NCBI RefSeq assembly: GCF_030530945.1
Contig: NZ_JAUMTZ010000017.1
Span: forward strand, 1-38,242
DNA length: 38,242 nt
Direction: 5' to 3'
DNA from: Kocuria sp.
GTDB taxonomy: Bacteria > Actinomycetota > Actinomycetes > Actinomycetales > Micrococcaceae
Part shown: positions 7,631 through 13,698 of the stretch, piece after piece
How positions within the stretch are numbered: position 1 is the stretch's first letter
Layout: each line of letters opens with the position of its first letter
The notes under the pieces: model-generated
Database searches by the model: none
Told to the model about the DNA's origin: nothing
The model's input: the letters and a program-made list of their open reading frames with translations, nothing else
Translations under genes and position numbers: made by a program

Positions 7631-7720
7631 GTGGACATCTTCAGCTCCATCATCCAGTCCCTCGGCAGCGTTGCCAGCATCGTGCTCGAGTTCCTCAAGG
7701 CCTTCGGGATCGCCGGCTGA
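7631..7720 (+). CDS. 29-residue amphipathic peptide (PSM-like or leaderless-bacteriocin-like)
   Basis: A short gene starting with GTG at 7631, preceded by AAAGGA eight nt upstream, and ending with TGA. The peptide begins MDIFSSIIQSLG and continues SVASIVLEFLKAFGIAG. Hydrophobic residues recur every three to four positions (3, 4, 7, 8, 11, 14, 18, 21, 22, 25), with Asp, Ser, Gln, Glu and Lys on the other face, so one amphipathic helix is expected. Side chains give a net charge near -1, and there is no cysteine, leader or cleavage site. This resembles phenol-soluble modulins, delta-haemolysin and some leaderless bacteriocins in size and style, but I recognise no family. Folded sequence precedes the gene and a strong hairpin follows it, as for an independently expressed unit. 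No dedicated exporter or immunity gene is adjacent. Confidence 0.6.
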   Translation: MDIFSSIIQSLGSVASIVLEFLKAFGIAG

Positions 7721-7764
7721 TCAGCCGAACCCGTACCGGGAGGCGGCGCACGCCGACCGCCCGA

Positions 7765-7802
7765 CACTCACGGCCCTCACCTTCTGGTGGGGGCCGTGAG
7801 TG
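7765..7802 (+). terminator. Strong hairpin terminator after the small peptide gene
   Basis: Perfect 12-bp arms CACTCACGGCCC (7765-7776) and GGGCCGTGAGTG (7791-7802), with an inner CACC/GGTG pair around TTCT. It starts 45 nt past the peptide stop codon. There is no run of T, as is common for actinobacterial terminators. It separates the peptide from serA. Confidence 0.75.
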
Positions 7803-7828
7803 CTGTCCGGGTGCGGGAGCCCACCCCG

Positions 7829-7834
7829 TAGGAT
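7829..7834 (+). promoter_or_regulatory. -10 hexamer TAGGAT placed for a leaderless serA mRNA
   Basis: TAGGAT ends exactly 6 nt before the serA ATG, which would put the transcription start at or next to the A of the start codon. No conventional ribosome binding site is available apart from overlapping GGAT. The -35 region is not recognisable. Confidence 0.5.
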
Positions 7835-7840
7835 GAACGG

Positions 7841-9037
7841 ATGAAGGCCTTACTGCTCGAGAACATCCATGCCGACGCCGTCGACGCCCTGCGCAGCCGC
7901 GGGTTCGAGGTCGAGTCCCGCAAGGGCGCCCTGGACCCCCAGGAGCTGATCGAGGCGCTAAACGGGGTGGACCTGCTCGGGATCCGTTCCAAGACGCAGG
8001 TCACCCGCGAGGTCCTGGAGGCGCACCCGCAGCTGCAGGCCGTGGGGGCCTTCTGCATCGGCACCAACCAGATCGACCTGACCGCGGCCACGGACACCGC
8101 CACGGCCGTGTTCAACGCCCCGTTCTCCAACACCCGCTCCGTGGTGGAGCTCGCGCTCGGGGAGATCATCGCCCTGGCCCGCCACCTCACGGACAAGAAC
8201 GCCGCCATGCACCGGGGCGAGTGGAACAAGTCCGCGGAGGGCTCCCACGAGGTCCGCGGGCGCACCCTGGGGATCGTGGGCTACGGCAACATCGGCAAGC
8301 AGCTGTCCGTGGTGGCGGAGGCGTTCGGGATGGACGTCTACTACTACGACGTGGTGGACCGCCTGGCCATGGGCAACGCCACCAAGTGCGACTCCCTGGA
8401 GCAGCTGCTGTCCAGTGTGGAGACCGTCACCCTGCACGTGGACGGGCGCGAGGCCAACACCGGCATGTTCGGCCGCGAGCAGTTCCGCCAGATGCAGCCG
8501 CGCTCCATCTTCCTGAACCTCTCCCGCGGGCACGTGGTGGACCTGGACGCCCTGCACGAGGCCCTGACCTCCGGCCACCTGGCGGGCGCCGGGCTGGACG
8601 TCTACCCCTCCGAGCCCAAGGCCTCCGGGGAGCCCTTCGAGTCCCCGCTGCAGGGGCTGCCGAACGTGATCCTCACCCCGCACGTGGGCGGCTCCACGGC
8701 GGAGGCGCAGGAGAACATCGGGGGCTTCGTCGCCGGGAAGCTGGTCGACTACTGCCGCTACGGCACCACGAGCCTGTCTGTGAACTTCCCCGAGGTGCAG
8801 CTGGACCCGGAGATCCGCGGCACCCGTCTGCTCCACATCCACAGCAACGTGCCGGGCGTGCTGGCGCGCGTGAACTCGGTGCTCGGCGAGCACGGGATCA
8901 ACGTGGACCGCCAGCAGCTCGTGACCCGCGGGCAGATGGGCTACCTGGTCACGGACTGCGGCAACGGGGTCACCGAGGACGTGGTGGCGGCCGTGAAGGC
9001 CCTGCCCGAGACCGTCCGGGTGGCCACCGTCTCCTGA
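7841..9037 (+). CDS. serA: D-3-phosphoglycerate dehydrogenase, short ACT-domain type
   Basis: A 398-residue cytoplasmic NAD-dependent enzyme oxidising 3-phosphoglycerate to 3-phosphohydroxypyruvate, the first step of serine synthesis. The nucleotide-binding motif GYGNIG is at 147-152; catalytic Arg229 (LNLSRGHVVD), Glu258 (DVYPSEP) and His281 (TPHVGGST) are present. A C-terminal ACT domain (about 325-398, starting LLHIHSNVPGVLARVN) is expected to bind serine. Length and layout match the E. coli-type enzyme, not the roughly 530-residue form with an extra intervening domain known from mycobacteria, so a second serA elsewhere in the genome is possible. The ATG start is supported by the N-terminal MKALLLENIHADAVD and by the -10 just upstream. 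Confidence 0.92.
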   Translation: MKALLLENIHADAVDALRSRGFEVESRKGALDPQELIEALNGVDLLGIRSKTQVTREVLEAHPQLQAVGAFCIGTNQIDLTAATDTATAVFNAPFSNTRSVVELALGEIIALARHLTDKNAAMHRGEWNKSAEGSHEVRGRTLGIVGYGNIGKQLSVVAEAFGMDVYYYDVVDRLAMGNATKCDSLEQLLSSVETVTLHVDGREANTGMFGREQFRQMQPRSIFLNLSRGHVVDLDALHEALTSGHLAGAGLDVYPSEPKASGEPFESPLQGLPNVILTPHVGGSTAEAQENIGGFVAGKLVDYCRYGTTSLSVNFPEVQLDPEIRGTRLLHIHSNVPGVLARVNSVLGEHGINVDRQQLVTRGQMGYLVTDCGNGVTEDVVAAVKALPETVRVATVS

Positions 9038-9082
9038 GCCGCCCCTCCCCCGCCGGAACGGGGGTCGGGCCCCCGAACGCGC

Positions 9083-9118
9083 GCGACCCCCGGAACCCTG
9101 CACGGGTCCGGGGGTCGC
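9083..9118. terminator. Bidirectional terminator between serA and dps
   Basis: GCGACCCCCGGAACCC (9083-9098) pairs with GGGTCCGGGGGTCGC (9104-9118) around TGCAC, with one bulged A. It sits between two converging genes, 46 nt past serA and 18 nt past dps, and can serve both. Confidence 0.75.
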
Positions 9119-9135
9119 ATGCCTTCCCGCGGCGC

Positions 9136-9750
9136 CTACTTCTTCTTGGCGGCCTTGCGGGTGCCCTTGCCGGTCTTCTTCGAGGCCCCGGGGGCGACGG
9201 CGCGCGCGGCCGCCTTCTCGGTGCGGGCCCCGGAGTGCTCCAGCACGCCCGAGCTGGACTCGATGTGCGAGCGCATGAACCACTGGAACAGCTCCAGGCC
9301 GCGGACCTGCCCGATCAGCATGTCCTCGGTGATGGGGTCCACGTCGCTCACGCGGGCGAGCGCCTCGCGGTGGTCGCTGATCACGCCGTCGTAGACGAGG
9401 TCCAGGGCGGCCAGGTGCTCCACGCCGGGGGCGCGGTTCACGCTGTAGTCGTCCCAGGTGCGCTCGGCCACGATGGCGCCGGGGGTGCCGTTGGGGGACA
9501 CGCCCATGGTGGCCATGCGCTCGGCGAGGTCGTCCACGTACCCGCGGACCTCGTCGATCTGCGGGTCCAGCATCTCGTGGACGGCGATGAAGTTGGGACC
9601 CACCACGTTCCAGTGGGCGTGCTTGAGGGTCAGCTGCAGGTCGTTGAGAGCGTGCAGGCGCTGCTGCAGGATCTCCGCGACCGCGTGGCCCTGCTCGGTT
9701 GTGAGGCCGGGAACGGTGTACGCGGCGATCCGGGTGGACTTCTTGGCCAT
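9136..9750 (-). CDS. dps: Dps-family ferritin-like DNA-protection protein with lysine-rich tail
   Basis: A 204-residue protein expected to form a hollow dodecamer that oxidises and stores iron with peroxide and binds DNA. The inter-subunit ferroxidase residues fit the family spacing exactly: His46 (HWNVVG), His58 (HEMLD), Asp62, Asp73 and Glu77 (DDLAER). After the four-helix core (to about 165) comes an Ala/Lys/Arg-rich tail ending SKKTGKGTRKAAKKK, like the DNA-binding tails of mycobacterial Dps and histone H1. AAGGAGGA lies 6 nt before the ATG. It is a single-gene unit converging on serA, with a long near-palindrome at its promoter (9804-9826). Confidence 0.93.
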   Translation of the reverse strand: MAKKSTRIAAYTVPGLTTEQGHAVAEILQQRLHALNDLQLTLKHAHWNVVGPNFIAVHEMLDPQIDEVRGYVDDLAERMATMGVSPNGTPGAIVAERTWDDYSVNRAPGVEHLAALDLVYDGVISDHREALARVSDVDPITEDMLIGQVRGLELFQWFMRSHIESSSGVLEHSGARTEKAAARAVAPGASKKTGKGTRKAAKKK

Positions 9751-9803
9751 GACATCCTCCTTGCCGGAGCGGTGGCTCCCATCCGGAACCCCACGAATCC
9801 GAC

Positions 9804-9826
9804 TTATTGTGATGAATTCACAATAA
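9804..9826. promoter_or_regulatory. Operator-like palindrome in the dps promoter
   Basis: The 9-bp arms TTATTGTGA (9804-9812) and TCACAATAA (9818-9826) flank TGAAT, inside a locally AT-rich stretch. Outer arms CCACGA (9791-9796) and TCGTGG (9830-9835) frame it. On the minus strand it overlaps a possible TTGTTA (9824-9829) N17 TAAGTC (9801-9806) promoter for dps, about 50-70 nt before the gene. The symmetry suggests a dimeric repressor site. The TGTGA-N5-TCACA core is one base short of a CRP/GlxR site (N6), so the binder cannot be named. Confidence 0.6.
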
Positions 9827-9929
9827 CAATCGTGGCGGCTCCGGACCAGGCCCCGGGCCCTGGCACGCCATCACGAACCCCCGTGGGGTGCGCTCGAGCC
9901 CACCCGCAAGGTGTCGCACCCCTCGCCGA

Positions 9930-9958
9930 TTGGTGATCCAGCTCACGGGTTCTAGGGT
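9930..9958 (+). promoter_or_regulatory. Sigma-70-type promoter for the fadH-like gene
   Basis: TTGGTG (9930-9935), a 17-nt spacer and TAGGGT (9953-9958), 30 nt before the ATG; GGAG lies just before the start codon. Good agreement with the housekeeping consensus. Confidence 0.6.
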
Positions 9959-9988
9959 GGGAGAAATACCTGAGACCTGGAGTATCGG

Positions 9989-12139
9989 ATGACCGCCTAC
10001 CCCCACCTTCTGTCCCCCCTGCGCGTGGGCTCCCTGACCCTGCCGCACCGCGTGATCATGGGCTCCATGCACACCGGGCTGGAGGAGACGCCCGGCGGGG
10101 AGGCGGAGCTCGCCCGCTTCTACGTGGAGCGCGTGCGCGGCGGAGCCGGGCTGATCGTCACCGGGGGCATCTCCCCCAACAGGGAAGGTGCGGCCCGCCA
10201 GGACGGCGCGCACCTGAGCAGCGTGGAGCAGCTGCCCCCGCACCGCACGGTCACGGACGCCGTGCACCGGGAGGGTGGGCTGATCGCCCTGCAGCTGATG
10301 CACAGCGGGCGCTACGCCATGCACGCGGACGCCGTGGCGCCGTCGCCCGTGCGAGCCCCCATCAGCCGGGTCACCCCGCGCGAGCTGAGCACCGAGGACG
10401 TGGAGCGCACGGTGGAGGACTTCGCGCGCGCCGCGGACCTGGCCCGGCAGGCGGGCTACGACGGCGTGGAGATCATGGGCTCCGAGGGCTACCTGATCAA
10501 CGAGTTCCTGGTGGCCCACACCAACCACCGCACGGACCGCTACGGGGGTTCCGACGCCGCCCGCCGCCGCTTCGCGGTGGAGGTGGTCCGGCGCGTCCGC
10601 GAGGTGACCGGCCCGGACTTCCTGGTGATGTACCGCCTCTCGGCGCTGGACCTGGTCCCGGACGCCCAGGAGTTCGAGCAGGTGCTGGCCCTCGGGCGCG
10701 AGGTCGAGGCGGCCGGGGTGTCGGTGGTCAACACGGGCATCGGCTGGCACGAGGCCCGGATCCCCACGATCGCCACGAGTGTCCCGCCGGCCGCGTTCTC
10801 GTGGGTGAGCCGTGCCCTGCGGGAGAACCTCTCGGTGCCGGTGGCCGCCGTGAACCGCATGAACACCCCGGAGATCGGCGAGGCCGTGATCGAGCGCGGT
10901 GACGCGGACCTGGTGTGCCTGGCCCGCCCGTTCCTCGCGGACCCGCAGTTCGTGGCGAAGGCCCGGGAGGGACGCTCCGAGCGGATCAACACGTGCATCG
11001 CGTGCAACCAGGCGTGCCTGGACCACACGTTCGCGGGCAGGCGCATGTCCTGCCTGGTCAACCCGCGGGCCATGCGCGAGGACCAGCTGGTGCTGGGCCC
11101 CACCCGCACGGCAGAGCGGATCGCCGTGGTAGGTGCGGGCCCCGCGGGCCTGGCCTTCGCGGAGGCCGCCGCGCAGCGCGGCCACCGGGTCACGGTCTTC
11201 GAGCAGCACACCGAGATCGGCGGGCAGTTCCAGCTGGCCCGCCGCATCCCGGGCAAGGCGGACTACGGCCACACCATCCGCTACTTCCGCGCCCGCCTGG
11301 AGGAGCTGGGCGTCACCGTGCACACCGGACGCACCGCCACCCCCGCGGACCTCGCCTTCGCGGACCGGGTGGTGGTGGCCACGGGCGTCATGCCGCGCGT
11401 ACCCGGGATCCCCGGGGAGGACGGTCCCACCGTGCTCGGCTACAGGGAGGTCCTCTCGGGCGCCCCCGTGGGCGAGCGGGTGGCGGTCGTCGGCGGTGGG
11501 GGGATCGGCTTCGACGTGGCCCACTTCCTCACCCACGACCCCCACGCGGACTTCTACCGCGAGTGGGGCGTGGACCGCTCCCTCGAGGCGCGCGGCGGGC
11601 TGCTGCTCCCCGAGCCCGCTCCCCCGGTGCGGGCCGTGACCCTGCTGCAGCGCACCGCGGGCAAGCCCGGCGCCCGCCTGGGCACCACCACCGGGTGGAT
11701 CCACCGTGCAGAGCTGCGCATGGCGGACGTCCGCTTCGTCACCGGCGTGGAGTACGAGCGCCGCGCCGAGCGGGGGCTGGCCGTGCGGGTCCGGGTCGAC
11801 GAGGCCGCGGGGGCCGGGGCGGCGTCGTCCGGGGCGGCGGCGTCGGCCGGGGAGGCACCCACGCGGGCAGCGCGGGTCGCGGACGGTGCCCCCGGGACTC
11901 CAGGGGCCGCGGCGAGCCCCGGAACCACCGCGGTGGCGGAGCGGCCGGGGCGCAGGCGCCTGCTGGTCCCCGCGGAGACCGTGGTGCTGTGCGCGGGCCA
12001 GGAGCCGCGCGCGGAGCTCGCGGCGCAGCTGGGTGGTGAGCGCCCCGTGCACGTGGTGGGCGGGGCGAACGTGGCGGCGGAGCTGGACGCCAAGCGCGCC
12101 ATCCGGGAGGCGGTGGAGCTCGCGGCCTCCCTGCCGTGA
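9989..12139 (+). CDS. fadH: NADPH-dependent 2,4-dienoyl-CoA reductase-like flavoenzyme
   Basis: A 716-residue cytoplasmic enzyme with the two-part architecture of E. coli FadH: an FMN-binding Old Yellow Enzyme barrel (1-330), a 4Fe-4S cluster and an FAD/NADPH domain. It would reduce 2,4-dienoyl-CoA during degradation of unsaturated fatty acids, or another enone. The cluster cysteines occur as C-x2-C-x3-C-x11-C from about residue 335 (NTCIACNQACLDHTF), as in FadH. The FAD site is VVGAGPAGLAFAEAAAQRGH, then GGQFQLARRIPGK; a second glycine-rich loop, VVGGGGIGFD, binds NADPH. An Ala/Gly/Pro-rich insert at about residues 605-655 breaks the FAD domain and is probably a disordered loop. The gene stands alone with its own promoter. 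Trimethylamine-dehydrogenase-type paralogues share this fold. Confidence 0.85.
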   Translation: MTAYPHLLSPLRVGSLTLPHRVIMGSMHTGLEETPGGEAELARFYVERVRGGAGLIVTGGISPNREGAARQDGAHLSSVEQLPPHRTVTDAVHREGGLIALQLMHSGRYAMHADAVAPSPVRAPISRVTPRELSTEDVERTVEDFARAADLARQAGYDGVEIMGSEGYLINEFLVAHTNHRTDRYGGSDAARRRFAVEVVRRVREVTGPDFLVMYRLSALDLVPDAQEFEQVLALGREVEAAGVSVVNTGIGWHEARIPTIATSVPPAAFSWVSRALRENLSVPVAAVNRMNTPEIGEAVIERGDADLVCLARPFLADPQFVAKAREGRSERINTCIACNQACLDHTFAGRRMSCLVNPRAMREDQLVLGPTRTAERIAVVGAGPAGLAFAEAAAQRGHRVTVFEQHTEIGGQFQLARRIPGKADYGHTIRYFRARLEELGVTVHTGRTATPADLAFADRVVVATGVMPRVPGIPGEDGPTVLGYREVLSGAPVGERVAVVGGGGIGFDVAHFLTHDPHADFYREWGVDRSLEARGGLLLPEPAPPVRAVTLLQRTAGKPGARLGTTTGWIHRAELRMADVRFVTGVEYERRAERGLAVRVRVDEAAGAGAASSGAAASAGEAPTRAARVADGAPGTPGAAASPGTTAVAERPGRRRLLVPAETVVLCAGQEPRAELAAQLGGERPVHVVGGANVAAELDAKRAIREAVELAASLP

Positions 12140-12164
12140 GGCGACGCGCCCGGGCGGCACCCGC

Positions 12165-12202
12165 GTCCCCCGCGGGGGCGGGCGGGAACCCCGCCGGGGG
12201 AC
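12165..12202 (+). terminator. Hairpin between fadH and fhaA
   Basis: GTCCCCCG (12165-12172) and CGGGGGAC (12195-12202) form perfect arms, with GC-rich inner sequence that can pair alternatively. It starts 26 nt past the fadH stop; there is no T run. Confidence 0.6.
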
Positions 12203-12234
12203 GGTGCTGTCACCGTGCACCCAGCCCGGCCGGA

Positions 12235-12240
12235 TACTAT
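12235..12240 (+). promoter_or_regulatory. Putative -10 (TACTAT) of the fhaA-pknB operon
   Basis: TACTAT lies about 90 nt before fhaA in otherwise GC-rich DNA. There is no good -35 at 16-18 nt; TGTCAC at 12209-12214 is 20 nt away. The next likely internal promoter was not visible, so the seven following genes may depend on this region. Confidence 0.4.
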
Positions 12241-12328
12241 GCAGGGAACTGTCCACGACCGTGCGCGTCGCCGACCCCCACGGTCGCACGGGACGCGCCG
12301 CCACCGGCTGACCGAGAAAGGAGGCGGG

Positions 12329-13156
12329 ATGGGTTTCTGGACCGGGCTGGAGAACGGGATCGAGAGAGCCCTGCGCACCGCCTTCACCGCGGGCTCGCGC
12401 AGGCGGGTGGAGGCCGTCGAGATCGCGAGCGCCCTGCGCCGGGAGCTGGACCAGGAGTCCTTCAGCGTCTCGGGTGGGCGCACCATGGCCCCCAACGTGT
12501 TCACCGTGGAGTTCTCCGACGACGACTTCCCGCGCGCCCAGGAGTGGGGCGTGCAGCTGGCCGAGGAGCTGTGCGACGTGGTCATCCGCCACGCCCGCTC
12601 CCAGGCGTACACCCTTCAGGGCGCGGTCCGGGTGAGCTTCACGCGCGAGTCCGAGCTGGAGGCCGGGGACGTCAGCATCGTCTCCTCCTTCGAGCGCACC
12701 AGCACCCCGCAGGCTCCCGCGGACGCCGGCACCTCCGCCCGCGCGCCCCAGCCCCCGGCCCCCGCACCGCACGCGAGGGGCCGCGGCACACGCGGCGTCG
12801 AGGAGTCCCAGAACGCCCCCACCGCCGCCCACGAGCCCGTCACCCCGTACACCCCGCGCCGGGTGCCGGTGATCGAGGTGGGCTCCGAGCGGTTCTCCCT
12901 CAACGCCCCGAGCGTGAGCGTGGGCCGCTCCGCGGAGGCGGACATCACCGTGGAGGACACCGGGGTCTCCCGCAGGCACCTGGAGATCCGGCGGGAGGGG
13001 GAGAACTTCCTGGCCGTGGACCTCGGCTCCACCAACGGCTCCTCCGTGGACGGCCGCAGGATCGAGGGCCGCGCCCAGCTCGTGGACGGCTCCGTGATCA
13101 CCATGGGACGCACCAGGCTGGTCTTCCGGCTGCTGGTCCCGAAGGAGAGGCGCTGA
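12329..13156 (+). CDS. fhaA: FHA-domain protein with N-terminal FhaA domain (DUF3662)
   Basis: A 275-residue cytoplasmic protein. The N-terminal domain (1-115; WTGLENGIERALRTAF, then EIASALRRELDQ) matches the FhaA/DUF3662 family. A Pro/Ala-rich linker (about 125-175) follows, then a C-terminal FHA domain (about 180-270) with VGRSAEADITV, SRRHLEI and DLGSTNGSSVDG, which binds phosphothreonine. In mycobacteria FhaA binds phosphorylated partners and tunes peptidoglycan synthesis and MurJ. The ATG is preceded by AAAGGAGG at ideal spacing. It is the first gene of the cell-division kinase cluster; only 1 nt separates it from fhaB. Confidence 0.93.
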   Translation: MGFWTGLENGIERALRTAFTAGSRRRVEAVEIASALRRELDQESFSVSGGRTMAPNVFTVEFSDDDFPRAQEWGVQLAEELCDVVIRHARSQAYTLQGAVRVSFTRESELEAGDVSIVSSFERTSTPQAPADAGTSARAPQPPAPAPHARGRGTRGVEESQNAPTAAHEPVTPYTPRRVPVIEVGSERFSLNAPSVSVGRSAEADITVEDTGVSRRHLEIRREGENFLAVDLGSTNGSSVDGRRIEGRAQLVDGSVITMGRTRLVFRLLVPKERR

Positions 13157-13157
13157 C

Positions 13158-13694
13158 GTGTCCGAACTGACCGTGACCCTGCTGCGCTTCGGCTTCCTCG
13201 CGCTGCTGTGGCTGTTCATCGCCGCCGTGGTGCTCTCGCAGGCGCGTGACCTGACGGTGAGCGGCAAGGCCCGCTCCGCCTCCCGGGGGCGCACCCGGTC
13301 CGCCGTGGCGCCCGAGGAGAACGGGCGCCGCCCGGAGCCCACTCCGCAGCCCCAGCCCCAACCCCAGCAGAGTGCCGCGCCCGTGACGGGGGGCGCGCGC
13401 CACCGCCCGCAGCAGCTCGTGGTGCTGGAGGGCCCGCTGGCCGGCAGCAGCTACCAGCTGGGCTCCGCCCCCGTGATGCTGGGACGCTCCACCGAGGCCA
13501 CCGTGCCGCTGGAGGACGACTACGCCTCCGGGCGCCACGCCCGGCTGTTCCCGCAGGGCTCCCGCTGGTTCCTGGAGGACCTCGGTTCCACGAACGGCAC
13601 GTACGTGCAGGACCAGAAGCTCTCCCGCGCCGTGGCCGTGGAGCCGGGCGTCCGGTTCCGGGTGGGACGCACCGTGATGGAACTGAGGCCGTAG
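13158..13694 (+). CDS. fhaB: FHA-domain membrane protein FhaB (FipA)
   Basis: A 178-residue protein with one N-terminal membrane helix (about 7-27, LLRFGFLALLWLFIAAVVL), a basic and Gln/Pro-rich linker (32-85, with repeated P-Q) and a C-terminal FHA domain (about 88-175: LGRSTEATVPL, GRHARL, DLGSTNGTYV). Mycobacterial FhaB/FipA binds phosphorylated division proteins at the septum. The start is GTG at 13158 with GAAGGAGAGG upstream, inside the end of fhaA. Expected to be anchored facing the cytoplasm, bringing phosphothreonine recognition to the membrane. Confidence 0.92.
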   Translation: MSELTVTLLRFGFLALLWLFIAAVVLSQARDLTVSGKARSASRGRTRSAVAPEENGRRPEPTPQPQPQPQQSAAPVTGGARHRPQQLVVLEGPLAGSSYQLGSAPVMLGRSTEATVPLEDDYASGRHARLFPQGSRWFLEDLGSTNGTYVQDQKLSRAVAVEPGVRFRVGRTVMELRP

Positions 13695-13698
13695 ACCC

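Noticed and set aside
7631..7720. PorA/PorH-like short porin
   Set aside because: Corynebacterial porins are of similar style but belong to mycolic-acid bacteria; nothing else here suggests a mycomembrane, and the sequence pattern does not match.
9808..9822. CRP/GlxR-type binding site at dps
   Set aside because: The half sites TGTGA and TCACA are right, but the spacer is 5 nt instead of 6, so the assignment is unsafe; kept as an unspecified operator.
9818..13342. Very long open frame on the minus strand, antisense to fadH and fhaA
   Set aside because: It is a by-product of high GC codon bias opposite real genes: low-complexity His/Gly/Arg/Ala composition, no domain, and the plus-strand genes have clear families and ribosome binding sites.
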